In this document: one piece after another, positions 43,746 to 52,983 of the stretch | Numbering within the stretch: position 1 is the stretch's first letter | Layout of the letters: every line of letters begins with the position of its first letter | Program-made: the position numbers and the translations under genes | NCBI RefSeq assembly: GCF_001752365.1 | Contig: NZ_MEIY01000001.1 | Location: 160,347 to 224,346 of the forward strand | DNA length: 64,000 bases | Direction of reading: 5' to 3' | From: Marinobacter sp. X15-166B | Lineage (GTDB): Bacteria > Pseudomonadota > Gammaproteobacteria > Pseudomonadales > Oleiphilaceae | The notes under the pieces: generated by a model | The model's input: the letters and a program-made list of their open reading frames with translations, nothing else | The model's database searches: none | Told to the model about the DNA's origin: nothing

Positions 43746-45221
43746 TTATGGCATCTGATCCGGATGGCGGGGGAAATTACCGTGAAACCAAAAACGCGGC
43801 AGTGTTCCTGCAGGAACATGCTTTTGGTAATACTGGAGATCATTTTCCATGGCGCTGTAATATGCTTTTACTTCACTGAACCAGTATAAGCTCAGCCCTC
43901 CGAGAAACATCGCAACCAATCCGGCCGCAACAAAGCGGCGCCTGGAGCGCTTGGGCGTAGCAGGATCATGCTCCGGGGTGATCAACACCCAGAAGACACT
44001 CAACACCAAAAAGCCGATCAACATCGAACCGGGCGCCATAAAAACCGCGGATACGCCTGCATGCAACATCGCCGCAGAAACGGAGGCGGTAAATGCGGCC
44101 AAGGGCAACGCCAATCCATCACGGTCACCAGCGTGCACCTCAGCTCGTCTCTGCCAGAACAAACGAATCGCCTGCCCGACCAGGAAAAAAAGCGCGCCAA
44201 TCAAGATCCAGCCATACTCTGCCGCCCACATTAAATACATATTGTGGGGGTGACCAAACTTAGGCGACTGACGGTACTCATCCGTCAATATGTCGTGGGT
44301 CAACCAAGACTGCGGCCCCATGCCGAAGGGGAAGTTTTCAAGGCTCATACGCCAGGCCTCGATAAACAATGGCACCCGACCAGAAGAAGTAGTGTGCAAA
44401 ATTCGCATACCAACTTCGTCTTGAAACATCGAGGGAATAATTACTGACAATATCACCCAGGCAAACACACCATAAGCCAGGTAACGCACAAACACCCGCA
44501 ACCAAGGTAGCGCTGGGCGACCAATCAGAACAGCAGCCAGAACAACTCCGATGGCAATACCCAGCACGCTGCCCCGGGACATCGACAGAAACTCTATCCA
44601 CCACCAGAGCGCAGCGCCCAGTGCTACGAAAAAGCGCCAGAGACGCTCATCTTTGAGTGGCCCTAATAGTACAGCCAAAGGTAAGATAGGTAATAGCCAG
44701 GTTGCTATATGGCTCCAGTAACGCATACTGACAAAGCCCCAAGGTATATAGTTGGATAAGTGCGCCACCCGGTCAGACAAGGCAAACAAATATACCGTTA
44801 TGGTCGCGGCCCCGTACGCGAACACAGCAGCCGCTGCAATATAAACCAATTCAATAACCCAACGTTGTTTATGCCCGCCCTCTCCCGACAAACCACCTAC
44901 AAGCACGAACCCAAGAAAGAAAGCCACATACATTCCTGGTTCAACCCAAACATACAAAAGGTCATGATATGGAGCCGCCAACAATACTAAACTAGCGACG
45001 GCCAGCAATACCGGCCAAATATTCCTCCACTCCCCCCAACCTTTTTGGTTCACCCAATACGCCCCGGACAAACTGACGGTCAACGCCAATCCCCCTGCCA
45101 GTATATATCGCTGGAACGCATAGCTACCTATTGACAGAGGCAGCAAGTCTGCAAATAGCACGCTGACAAATATTGCGACAGCGATTAGCCACCGAAAAGC
45201 ACCCCAGTCTTTTTGCACCAT
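43746..45221 (-). CDS. O-antigen-ligase-family membrane protein, possible pilin oligosaccharyltransferase
   Basis: 491 residues with about 11-12 membrane segments. The Wzy_C/ligase domain includes SSGRVPLFIEAWRMSLENFP, FGMGPQSWLTHD and the periplasmic-loop motif GHPHNMYLMWAAEYGW, close to the HPHNxxL(M)WxxE motif of PglL/TfpO-type O-oligosaccharyltransferases. It lies between two pilin genes on the same strand. Such proteins attach lipid-linked glycans to pilin; an O-antigen ligase (WaaL) or polymerase role cannot be ruled out by sequence alone. The polysaccharide locus elsewhere in the window could supply the glycan. Confidence 0.75.
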   Translation of the reverse strand: MVQKDWGAFRWLIAVAIFVSVLFADLLPLSIGSYAFQRYILAGGLALTVSLSGAYWVNQKGWGEWRNIWPVLLAVASLVLLAAPYHDLLYVWVEPGMYVAFFLGFVLVGGLSGEGGHKQRWVIELVYIAAAAVFAYGAATITVYLFALSDRVAHLSNYIPWGFVSMRYWSHIATWLLPILPLAVLLGPLKDERLWRFFVALGAALWWWIEFLSMSRGSVLGIAIGVVLAAVLIGRPALPWLRVFVRYLAYGVFAWVILSVIIPSMFQDEVGMRILHTTSSGRVPLFIEAWRMSLENFPFGMGPQSWLTHDILTDEYRQSPKFGHPHNMYLMWAAEYGWILIGALFFLVGQAIRLFWQRRAEVHAGDRDGLALPLAAFTASVSAAMLHAGVSAVFMAPGSMLIGFLVLSVFWVLITPEHDPATPKRSRRRFVAAGLVAMFLGGLSLYWFSEVKAYYSAMENDLQYYQKHVPAGTLPRFWFHGNFPRHPDQMP

Positions 45222-45644
45222 AACCTCTGTCAGACAATAGCTACATGAATACCGTCAGTAAACGGCGAGCCCAAACTTTTTCTCCGCAGTAAAAATGCAT
45301 GAGATCGTTAAAAGCAGTGCGGAACTAGGCAATACCCAAAACACTCTCCAGTCAACCACTGCATTTTATACAGTGCGACACCCCCGCCTCTGGAGAAAAG
45401 TGCTCGATGGACCGAATAATGTTTAGCAAACTTCATGGCGTACTGCGGCCATCACTACTCCGCGCAATTCGCTCACTAAGCCCTGCAGAAGATTGATATA
45501 AACCATACCCCTCCCCTTCGTTATCATTAACAACAACGCGGCAATAAAAAAGGCTTGACGGTTAAACACCGCCAAGCCCCTTCTCATCTACAACCCTAAA
45601 TTCAGCTTACAACCACTTCAAACGTTCAAGCAGCGTATTTGAAG
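45222..45644. other. Intergenic region downstream of pilA
   Basis: About 420 bases between pilA and the ligase-like gene. It contains the pilA terminator (45,545-45,578) at its right end. The rest shows no credible gene, tRNA or repeat. A promoter for the ligase-like gene must lie here but I cannot point to it. Confidence 0.55.
45545..45578 (-). terminator. Rho-independent terminator of pilA
   Basis: On the minus strand: GGCTTGGCGGT-GTTTA-ACCGTCAAGCC with a G-T wobble/mismatch in the middle, then TTTTTT. It lies about 67 bases after the pilA stop. Confidence 0.8.
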
Positions 45645-46085
45645 TTAGGTAGTGGTGCAACCTGCAGGCGCATAGCTATCTTTCCATGAGGTCGCTCCCG
45701 CCCCGGCCACTTCACAAGTCCAAGTGCCGTCGGCCTCACGTTCCCAGGTAATCGTTGCACCCTGAATGCCCGCACCGGCGTTGCCTGCCAAGGTAGCAAC
45801 TAAAGTTCCTGTGCCACCCGTAAAGTCTGCATCAGCTGCGAAAACATCGTCGGTCAAATTAGATTGAACATATCCGGCATCCGCACCAGCGATAGTCGTT
45901 TGTCCGCGCTGAATGCTTTCCTCGATTGCAGTTCGGTACTGTGACAGCTCGCTATAGGCCCGATTAACCTGCGTGCGCGCCGTGTAATCCTGATACTGCG
46001 GAATCGCGATCGCAGCCAAAATACCGATGATCGCCACAACGATCATCAATTCAATCAACGTAAAACCTTGTTGAGCTTTTTTCAT
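45645..46085 (-). CDS. pilA: Type IV major pilin PilA
   Basis: 146 residues from ATG 46,085. Leader MKKAQQG, then [20 protein letters not shown] with Glu at +5. The long N-terminal helix ([20 protein letters not shown]) is followed by a globular part and the C-terminal Cys loop (WTCEVAGAG and YAPAGCTTT). It has its own sigma-54-like promoter and a strong terminator, and is divergent from pilBCD, as in many pseudomonads. A longer upstream in-frame extension lacks any signal and is rejected. Confidence 0.95.
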   Translation of the reverse strand: MKKAQQGFTLIELMIVVAIIGILAAIAIPQYQDYTARTQVNRAYSELSQYRTAIEESIQRGQTTIAGADAGYVQSNLTDDVFAADADFTGGTGTLVATLAGNAGAGIQGATITWEREADGTWTCEVAGAGATSWKDSYAPAGCTTT

Positions 46086-46146
46086 GTCATAACTCCATGA
46101 CTTCTGGATAGTAACGCTCCATTGCTGAGCGGCCTGCGGGTACTGT

Positions 46147-46162
46147 AGCAGCGAGTATGCCA
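46147..46162 (-). promoter_or_regulatory. Sigma-54-type promoter of pilA
   Basis: The minus strand reads TGGCATACTCGCTGCT: TGGCA at -24, GC at -12 and the strict GG-N10-GC spacing. Predicted start near 46,136, leader about 50 bases. It lies in the 343-base divergent gap between pilA and pilB, which otherwise shows no gene. Weaker than the site of the other pilin gene. Confidence 0.6.
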
Positions 46163-46428
46163 AACACAAGCACTTAATATATTCGCCTTCCAAATCAGTG
46201 AGCTAGCGCACAAATGCAATTTCAGTCGCCACCCGATTGCCGGCAACCCCTGCCCTTCGCTGGCACTGAGTGACGCTTTTTGTCACTCTTTGCCCGACCG
46301 CAAGCTTTTGTGACGCCAGCGCCGCATTGGCTTTCAAAACTTCCGCCGGAGCTCTAAACTCTAGAGCGTTCAGACTCCGCTTTATTTGGATTCCTTTTCA
46401 GCAATTTGGGAAGCTCGCTTCAGATTCT

Positions 46429-48144
46429 ATGGCTACAGACAAAAGAAATGTGACGCTCACCGGTTTGGCCCGTCGCTTTGTGGAAGACGAACTGCTGGAC
46501 GAGGCCACCGCGAAGGACGCCTTCCTGCAGGCGTCTGAAAACAAGACCCCGCTGATCACCTACCTGGTGCAGAACGAACTGGCCGACAGCAGCGGTCTGG
46601 CGTTTGCCGCGGCGATGGAATTTGGCGTGTCGGTGCTGGATCTGAGTGCGTTTGTGCCAGAGATGATGCCCGACAAGCTGGTGGACGAAAAACTGATCCG
46701 CAAACACAACGCCCTGCCCCTCTACAAACGGGGTAACCGGCTGTTTGTGGCGGTCTCCGACCCCACCAACCTGCAGGCCCTGGATGAAATCAAGTTCAAC
46801 ACCGGGCTCAGCACCGATGCGGTGTTGGTGGACGACGCCCAGCTGCGCCGGGCCATTGAGGCTCATCTGGAATCCCACGATACCTCCATGGGCGACCTGG
46901 ACGACGTGGATCTGGAAGGGGTTGAAACCGAAGGCGGTGACCGGGATGACGATGACGACGCGACTGCCGCCGAAATTGACGACGCTCCCATCGTCAAATA
47001 CGTTAATAAAATGCTGTTGGACGCGATTCGCACCGGCGCCTCGGACATTCACTTCGAGCCCTATGAAAAAACCTACCGGGTGCGCTACCGCACCGACGGC
47101 ATTCTCAAGGAGATCTCCAAGCCTTCGATCAAGCTGGCTCCAAAGATCGCAGCACGGGTCAAGATCATGGCCCAGCTTGATATATCTGAACGACGCGTCC
47201 CCCAGGATGGCCGCATAAAAATGAAGCTGTCGCAAACCCGGGCGATCGACTTTCGGGTGAACACCCTGCCAACCCTGTGGGGGGAGAAAATCGTCCTGCG
47301 GATTCTCGACCCCAGCCAGGCCAAGCTGGGCATTGACGCCCTTGGCTACGAAGAAGACCAGAAGCAGCTGTTTATGGATGCGCTGGAGCAACCCCAGGGG
47401 ATGATTCTGGTGACCGGCCCGACCGGCTCGGGTAAGACGGTGTCGCTGTACACCGGCCTCAACATCCTGAACACCAACGAGCGCAACATATCCACCGCCG
47501 AAGACCCGGCCGAAATCAACCTGGAAGGGATCAACCAGGTGAACGTCAACACCCGCGTCGGCCTGGGCTTTGCCGAGGCGTTGCGGGCCTTTTTGCGCCA
47601 GGACCCGGACGTGATCATGGTGGGGGAGATCCGGGATCTGGAAACCGCCGAGATTGCCATCAAGGCGGCGCAAACCGGCCACCTGGTATTGTCCACCCTG
47701 CACACCAACAGCGCCGCCGAAACCCTGACGCGAATGATGAACATGGGGGTGCCGGCGTTCAACATCGCCACCACGGTGAGCCTGATCATCGCCCAGCGCC
47801 TGGGCCGCCGGCTGTGCAATGCCTGCAAACAGCCGGCCACGGTCCCCAAAGACGTGCTTTTGAGCGAAGGGTTCACAGAGGCACAAATTGACACAGGCTT
47901 TACGTTGTACCGCCCCAAAGGCTGTGATAAATGCAATGGGGGATACAAGGGCCGCGTCGGTATATACGAAGTGGTGCCGATAACCGAAACGCTGGCCAAC
48001 ATGATTATGGAGGAAGCCAGCTCTATCCAGATTGCCAAACAGGCGCAGACCGAAGGCTTTGCCAGTTTGCGTGAATCGGCGCTGGTCAAAGTCGTTCAGG
48101 GCGTAACCAGTCTGGAAGAAGCTAACCGGGTAACCAAGGATTAA
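46429..48144 (+). CDS. pilB: Type IV pilus assembly ATPase PilB
   Basis: 571 residues from ATG 46,429 (MATDKRNVTLTGLARRFVED). An N-terminal T2SSE_N domain is followed by the ATPase core: GPTGSGKTVSLYTGL (Walker A, near residue 328), the Asp box (DIHFEPYEKTYRVRYR), Walker B (DVIMVGEIRDLETAEIA) and a His box (GHLVLSTLHTN). The zinc motif CNACKQ...CDKCNGGYKG is present. It drives pilus extension. First of pilBCD. The upstream in-frame extension to 46,270 has no family match. Confidence 0.96.
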   Translation: MATDKRNVTLTGLARRFVEDELLDEATAKDAFLQASENKTPLITYLVQNELADSSGLAFAAAMEFGVSVLDLSAFVPEMMPDKLVDEKLIRKHNALPLYKRGNRLFVAVSDPTNLQALDEIKFNTGLSTDAVLVDDAQLRRAIEAHLESHDTSMGDLDDVDLEGVETEGGDRDDDDDATAAEIDDAPIVKYVNKMLLDAIRTGASDIHFEPYEKTYRVRYRTDGILKEISKPSIKLAPKIAARVKIMAQLDISERRVPQDGRIKMKLSQTRAIDFRVNTLPTLWGEKIVLRILDPSQAKLGIDALGYEEDQKQLFMDALEQPQGMILVTGPTGSGKTVSLYTGLNILNTNERNISTAEDPAEINLEGINQVNVNTRVGLGFAEALRAFLRQDPDVIMVGEIRDLETAEIAIKAAQTGHLVLSTLHTNSAAETLTRMMNMGVPAFNIATTVSLIIAQRLGRRLCNACKQPATVPKDVLLSEGFTEAQIDTGFTLYRPKGCDKCNGGYKGRVGIYEVVPITETLANMIMEEASSIQIAKQAQTEGFASLRESALVKVVQGVTSLEEANRVTKD

Positions 48145-48146
48145 GC

Positions 48147-49367
48147 ATGGCAGAAAAAGCTCAGAAACTCTCCGCCTACGTGTGGGAGGGGAAGGATCGC
48201 AAGGGCAATAAAACCAAAGGGGAAATCTCGGGGGTCAGCACTGCGCTGGTGAAAGCGCAATTGCGCAAACAGGGCATTTTCCCCGGCAAGGTCCGCAAGA
48301 AGCCCAAGCCGCTGTTTGGGGGCAGCAAAAAAATCACCCCGTTTGACGTCGCCATGCTGACCCGCCAGCTTGCCACCATGATGAAAGCCGGGGTGCCCCT
48401 GGTGCAGAGCTTTGACATCGTTGCCGACGGCATGGACAACAAGGGACTGCAGGAACTGGTGATGGCGCTGCGCAATGACGTGGCCTCCGGCACCAGCTTT
48501 GCGGGCGCGCTGCGGCGCCACCCCAAGCACTTTGACGATCTGTATTGCAACCTGGTGGATTCCGGTGAAAAGGCCGGCGCCCTGGAAGAGATGCTCGACC
48601 GGGTGGCCCAATACCTGGAAAAAACCGAAGAGCTGAAAAAGAAGGTCAAAAAAGCGATGACCTACCCCATTGCCGTCGTGGTGGTGGCACTCATCGTAAC
48701 CGCCATTCTACTGGTCAAGGTGGTGCCGCAGTTCGAGAGCCTGTTCCAGGGGTTTGGCGCGGACCTGCCGGTATTTACCCAGATGGTGGTGCGGCTCTCT
48801 GATTGGATGCAATCCTGGTGGTTTGTGGTGTTGCTGGGCATCGTCGGTACCCTGTTTCTGTTCAAGGAAGCAGTGCGGCGCTCGCTGAAGTTTTCTGATC
48901 TGGTCGACCGGCTGGTACTGAAACTGCCGGTGGTCGGGGAAATTATCGACAAATCCGCCGTGGCCAAGTACGGCCGGGTGCTGTCCACCACCTTCGCCTC
49001 CGGGGTGCCTTTGGTGGACGCGCTGGATTCCGTTGCCGGGGCCACCGGTAATGCGGTGTATCGCGATGCGATCATGAAAATCAAACACGATGTAGCCAGT
49101 GGTACCCAGCTGCAGGCGTCCATGCGCAGCGTTGAGGTCTTTCCGGTGATGGCGGTGCAATTGACCGCGATTGGTGAGGAATCCGGTAATCTGGACGAGA
49201 TGCTCGAGAAGGTGGCCGACCATTACGAAGGGGTGGTTGACGACATGGTGGACAACCTGACCGCGCTGATGGAGCCGATGATTATGTCGGTGCTGGGGGT
49301 GCTGGTGGGCGGGTTGATCATTGCCATGTACCTGCCGATCTTCCAGATGGGTAGCGTGGTTGGGTGA
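48147..49367 (+). CDS. pilC: Type IV pilus inner-membrane platform protein PilC
   Basis: 406 residues with two T2SSF domains (about 70-195 and 270-395) and three membrane segments. FDVAMLTRQLATMMKAGVPL and LSTTFASGVPLVDALDSVAG are the matching repeats of the two halves. Starts two bases after the pilB stop, so the two are coupled. It anchors PilB in the inner membrane. The gene ends just before a repeat of family A. Confidence 0.96.
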   Translation: MAEKAQKLSAYVWEGKDRKGNKTKGEISGVSTALVKAQLRKQGIFPGKVRKKPKPLFGGSKKITPFDVAMLTRQLATMMKAGVPLVQSFDIVADGMDNKGLQELVMALRNDVASGTSFAGALRRHPKHFDDLYCNLVDSGEKAGALEEMLDRVAQYLEKTEELKKKVKKAMTYPIAVVVVALIVTAILLVKVVPQFESLFQGFGADLPVFTQMVVRLSDWMQSWWFVVLLGIVGTLFLFKEAVRRSLKFSDLVDRLVLKLPVVGEIIDKSAVAKYGRVLSTTFASGVPLVDALDSVAGATGNAVYRDAIMKIKHDVASGTQLQASMRSVEVFPVMAVQLTAIGEESGNLDEMLEKVADHYEGVVDDMVDNLTALMEPMIMSVLGVLVGGLIIAMYLPIFQMGSVVG

Positions 49368-49376
49368 TGGTTCCAC

Positions 49377-49425
49377 ACCCCCTCTCCCACGAGGAGAGAG
49401 GGGGTAAACACCCAATGTCTGAGCA
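49377..49425. repeat. G/C-rich palindromic block with linker (family A, copy 8)
   Basis: CCCCCTCTCCCACGAGGAGA-GAGGGGG followed by GTAAACACCCAATGTCTGAG, a variant of the family linker; the second block is missing. It lies between the pilC stop and the family B palindrome at 49,430. Confidence 0.7.
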
Positions 49426-49429
49426 AGAC

Positions 49430-49453
49430 GGGGACAGACTTAAGTCTGTCCCC
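49430..49453. repeat. 24-bp perfect palindrome (family B, copy 5)
   Basis: Half-site GGGGACAGACTT followed by its exact complement, then GGTTTTCTTC. It stands between pilC and pilD, 33 bases before the pilD start, inside what should be one operon. Confidence 0.85.
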
Positions 49454-49486
49454 GGTTTTCTTCTACCTTAAGGCTTTATCGTTCTG

Positions 49487-50362
49487 ATGCTTGATCTCAA
49501 TACGTTTGTAAACACGCCGTGGTTGCTCTATACCGCGGTGGTGCTGGTTTCTTTATGCGTGGGCAGTTTTCTGAATGTGGTGATTTTGCGCCTGCCGAAG
49601 ATGATGGAGCAGGACTGGCGCTGCCAGTGCGAGGACCTGCTGGAGGTGCCGGAGGCGCAACGGGTCAAACATACGCCAGTCACTCTGTCGTCGCCGAACA
49701 GCAGTTGCCCCGCCTGCGGCCATGGGATCAAACCCTGGCAGAACATTCCGCTGCTCAGCTATCTTTTGTTGAAAGGCAAATGCGCCGCCTGCCAGACGGC
49801 AATTTCCCCCCGTTATCCGCTGATCGAAGTGGCGACCGCGGTGCTTTCAGTGATTACCGTGCTGGCGCTGGGGCCTTCGGTTGCCGGGCTCTGGGCGCTG
49901 GTGCTGGTGTGGGCGCTGGTGGCGCTGACGGTGATTGATTTTGACACCCAGTTGTTACCGGACAGCATGACCTTACCGCTGATGTGGCTGGGGTTGCTGC
50001 TGAGTTATTTTGGGGTGCTTGGCGAGTTTGACAGCGCGTTCTGGGGGGCGGTGGCCGGCTATTTATCGCTGTGGTCGGTGTACTGGCTGTTCAAACTGGT
50101 GACCGGTAAGGAAGGCATGGGCCACGGGGATTTCAAGCTACTGGCGGCGCTCGGGGCCTGGCTGGGCTGGAGTTTGCTGCCGGCGGTGATTCTGTTGTCG
50201 TCGCTGGTCGGCGCGGCGGTTGGTATTGCGCTGATGGTGTTCCGCAAGCATGGCCGGGAAGTGCCGATTCCCTTCGGGCCCTATCTGGCGGCAGCGGGGG
50301 TGCTGTGCCTGTGGTTCGGCCCGGAGATTCAAGCCCTCTGGTTTGGGTATCTGGGGGTATAG
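49487..50362 (+). CDS. pilD: Prepilin peptidase/N-methyltransferase PilD
   Basis: 291 residues. The cytoplasmic methyltransferase-region zinc site CPACGHGIKPWQNIPLLSY...CAACQ has two CxxC pairs. The catalytic aspartates are in VIDFDTQLLPD and in GMGHGDFKLL (GxGD-like). About eight membrane segments. It cleaves the leader of the two pilins in this window and methylates the new N-terminal Phe. Separated from pilC by repeats of both families. Confidence 0.95.
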   Translation: MLDLNTFVNTPWLLYTAVVLVSLCVGSFLNVVILRLPKMMEQDWRCQCEDLLEVPEAQRVKHTPVTLSSPNSSCPACGHGIKPWQNIPLLSYLLLKGKCAACQTAISPRYPLIEVATAVLSVITVLALGPSVAGLWALVLVWALVALTVIDFDTQLLPDSMTLPLMWLGLLLSYFGVLGEFDSAFWGAVAGYLSLWSVYWLFKLVTGKEGMGHGDFKLLAALGAWLGWSLLPAVILLSSLVGAAVGIALMVFRKHGREVPIPFGPYLAAAGVLCLWFGPEIQALWFGYLGV

Positions 50363-50409
50363 TAGCCGGGGGCGGGCTGAAGCCAGTCCCCTGATGCGTG
50401 TAGTATGTC

Positions 50410-50433
50410 GAGGACAGACTTAAGTCTGTCCCC
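50410..50433. repeat. 24-bp palindrome (family B, copy 6)
   Basis: GAGGACAGACTT followed by AAGTCTGTCCCC, one mismatch. It lies between pilD and coaE, ending 12 bases before the coaE ribosome-binding site AAGGGG. Confidence 0.8.
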
Positions 50434-50457
50434 TGCCAGAAGTAAAAGGGGTCTGGA

Positions 50458-51057
50458 TTGGCGATTGTTGGGCTTACCGGCGGTATCGGCTCGGGGAAAT
50501 CCACCGTGGCGGGGATGTTTGGCAACCTTGGGGTGCACTGGGTGGACGCGGATGTGGTCGCCCGGGAGGTGGTGGCGCCGGGCACCGCAGCGCTGACAGC
50601 CATTGCCGGGCATTTTGGGGCAGACATTCTGACGGCAGACGGCGCCCTCGACCGGGCGGCACTGCGGGGGATCGTGTTCAATGCACCGGACGAGCGACGC
50701 TGGCTGGAGCAGTTGCTGCACCCGTTGATCCGCGAGGAATTGCTGCGCCAGCTGCAACCGCGGGATTACCCCCTGCCCTACACGCTGCTGGTCACGCCGC
50801 TGTTGCTGGAGACCGACCAGCACGAACTGGTTGACCGGGTGGTGGTGGTGGACGTCCCGGAAGCGACCCAGATCGCCCGCACCATGGCCCGCGACGCCAA
50901 TGACCGCGCTCAGGTGGAGCGTATCATGGCGGCCCAGCTGCCCCGGGAAGCGCGCCGCGCCCGGGCCGATCACATTATCGACAATGACCGCCCCCTGGCG
51001 GACGTGGCGGAACAGATTTTACGTTTGCATCGGCAATTTGTGGCGGCGTTCAGCTAG
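50458..51057 (+). CDS. coaE: Dephospho-CoA kinase
   Basis: 199 residues. AIVGLTGGIGSGKSTVAGMF is the P-loop at the N-terminus; HWVDADVVAREVVAPGTAAL and LVTPLLLETDQHELVDRVVVV are family motifs. It phosphorylates dephospho-CoA, the last step of coenzyme A synthesis. The start is a TTG at 50,458, six bases after AAGGGG; an in-frame stop 13 bases upstream leaves no other choice. Conserved neighbour of pilD in many gammaproteobacteria. Confidence 0.94.
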   Translation: MAIVGLTGGIGSGKSTVAGMFGNLGVHWVDADVVAREVVAPGTAALTAIAGHFGADILTADGALDRAALRGIVFNAPDERRWLEQLLHPLIREELLRQLQPRDYPLPYTLLVTPLLLETDQHELVDRVVVVDVPEATQIARTMARDANDRAQVERIMAAQLPREARRARADHIIDNDRPLADVAEQILRLHRQFVAAFS

Positions 51058-51095
51058 AATAACGGGACACAGCCACCGTTCCCAAGAAGGTTCAC

Positions 51096-52204
51096 TTGAG
51101 AAATCAGTCCGCCGCCCGATTCCTACGCTGCCAGCTTCCGCTCTGGCTCACCCGGTTGCTGGCGTGCCTGTCCGGTCTGGCCGTCAACTCATTGGCCTGC
51201 GCGGATGAGATCATCTCCTTTGCGCCGCCACCCGCCCGGGTACTGCTTTCTGTCGACTCCATTCCGCCCCATTTTTACGATTTCACCCCGGACGAACACT
51301 GGGCCGAACCCCTGGACAGCTACTGGCTGGGATTCAGCAACTGGGTGCTCGGGCAGCAACGCACCAATGCCCAGATGGTGCAGGCGTTCGGCGAGTGGGC
51401 CGACCGCACCCTTGCCGGCAGCCCCATCGCCGTGCCGGGCAACAGCAGCTATCTGCGTGTGGGCTTTGCCACCGAATCCCGTTACCGGGAGCTGGCCGGA
51501 TTCAAACCCGAAGCCCGCTTCCGTCTGGATGCGCCCACGGTCAAGGAAAAACTGCGCCTGGTCATCGAAAGTGAGAGCGACGAGCTGATCCCCCAGTCAG
51601 AACGACGCCGCAGCCGGCAATTGACCGAAGACGAGCGCACTTCCACCGGCGCTACGGGCGCGCTGCGTTACCTGTCCGATATCGGCGACGCCATCAACCT
51701 GAGCACCGATCTGGGGGTTCGCTTGCGCTTCCCCGCCGATGCGTTCTGGCGCACCACCGCGCGCAAACAGTGGGTCCTGGATGAGCACTGGCTGATGATT
51801 GCTGACCAACGGTTTTTTATTTTCATCAATCCGGCTGGGGCGAGCGCAGCTGGCTGGGGTTCGGCCGGCCAATCGGCAACGGCTGGCATTTTCTGGCGTC
51901 GTCCGAGCTGGAGTGGGTCCACCGGGACTCGGAGTTTGTGATGTCGCAAAATTTCAATTTCCACAAGCAGCTGAGTAACCGGGCCAGTCTGAACCCCCGT
52001 ATTGGTGCGCTCGGTGAAAGCAAACCCAACTGGCGCTCCACCGCCGCCTATGGGGATATCACCTTCCGCTACCGCCTTCACGGCGACTGGCTGTTCGGCG
52101 AGATCATCCCGGCGATCGAGTTTGTGCGGGAGAACAGTTATAAAGACGAGGCCTCGCTCCTGTTGCGGATGGAGCTGTATTTTTCCGGGAATCTGAACCG
52201 ATGA
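51096..52204 (+). pseudogene. Exported outer-membrane-like protein gene with a frameshift
   Basis: First part starts at a TTG (51,096) behind AAGAAGG. It has a signal-peptide-like start (RLLACLSGLAVNSLACADE) and a body of hydrophilic beta-like strands up to QRFFIF. The frame breaks at a run of six T (51,813-51,818). The next frame continues as YFHQSGWGERSWLGFGRPIG and then SELEWVHRDSEFVMSQNFNF to a stop at 52,204, with strands typical of a barrel. One extra T would join them into about 370 residues. I do not recognise the family. The stop overlaps the trmO start (ATGA), supporting the joined gene as the real one. Confidence 0.75.
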
Positions 52205-52947
52205 GCCGCCACCCTTCCAGACCGGCCGCCGACGCCCTGACCCTGACCCCCATTGCCATTACCCGCTCCTGCTTCAAAGACAAGTTCGGAGTGCCGCGCC
52301 AGCCCGGACTGACCCGCCACGCCTGGGCTGAACTGTGCATCCAGCCGCCGTTTGATCGGGAGGACGCCTTCCGGGGGCTGGAAGCCTGCAGCCACCTGTG
52401 GCTGACGTTCCAGTTTCACCAGGCCATCCGGGCGGAATGGCGGCCGGTGGTGCGCCCCCCCAGGCTGGGTGGCAACCAGAAAATCGGGGTATTTGCCTCC
52501 CGCTCCCCGTTCCGCCCCAACAGCCTGGGGCTGTCGGTGGTCAAAAACGAGGGCCTGGTGCGGCGCGACCAACAGCTGATCCTGAACATACGCGATCACG
52601 ACCTGATTGACGGCACCCCCATCCTCGACATCAAGCCTTACCTGCCGTTTGCCGATGCGCTGCCGGACGCCCGGCTTGACTGGGCTCAGGCAGCCCCTGC
52701 CGAGCAACTACCGGTTCATTTCAGCGCCGAAGCGGAGCGGCAGCTGGCGGCACTGCCCCCGCAACGCTACCCGGATCTGCGCGGTCTGATCAACGATGTG
52801 GTCAGTTACGACCCGCGCCCCTCGTTCCGCCGCGGCCGGGACGAGGACCGGATTTACGGCGCGCATTTGTACGATTTGAACGTGCGGTTCCGGTTCCTGG
52901 CGGTGGACGGTGCGGCGGCAGGTGTCGAGGTGCTGACGGTCTGTTAG
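52201..52947 (+). CDS. trmO: tRNA (N6-threonylcarbamoyladenosine) methyltransferase TrmO
   Basis: 248 residues. The TsaA/YaeB beta-barrel core shows TPIAITRSCFKDKFGVPRQP, LWLTFQFH, GVFASRSPFRPNSLGLSVVK and DLIDGTPILDIKPYLPFAD, all hallmark segments. It methylates t6A37 of certain tRNAs. The C-terminal part with PEDPRPSF-like YDPRPSFRRGRDEDRIYGAH is also usual. Start ATG overlaps the previous stop by four bases. Confidence 0.92.
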   Translation: MSRHPSRPAADALTLTPIAITRSCFKDKFGVPRQPGLTRHAWAELCIQPPFDREDAFRGLEACSHLWLTFQFHQAIRAEWRPVVRPPRLGGNQKIGVFASRSPFRPNSLGLSVVKNEGLVRRDQQLILNIRDHDLIDGTPILDIKPYLPFADALPDARLDWAQAAPAEQLPVHFSAEAERQLAALPPQRYPDLRGLINDVVSYDPRPSFRRGRDEDRIYGAHLYDLNVRFRFLAVDGAAAGVEVLTVC

Positions 52948-52983
52948 ACTGCTGGCCGGGGTTGCTCAAAAGGACCGTACATT

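Noticed and set aside
45222..46428. Possible tRNA next to pilA, as in some pseudomonads
   Set aside because: No cloverleaf or TPsiC-like sequence found in the gaps on either side of pilA.
46420..47886. Minus-strand open frame of 488 codons
   Set aside because: Antisense to pilB.
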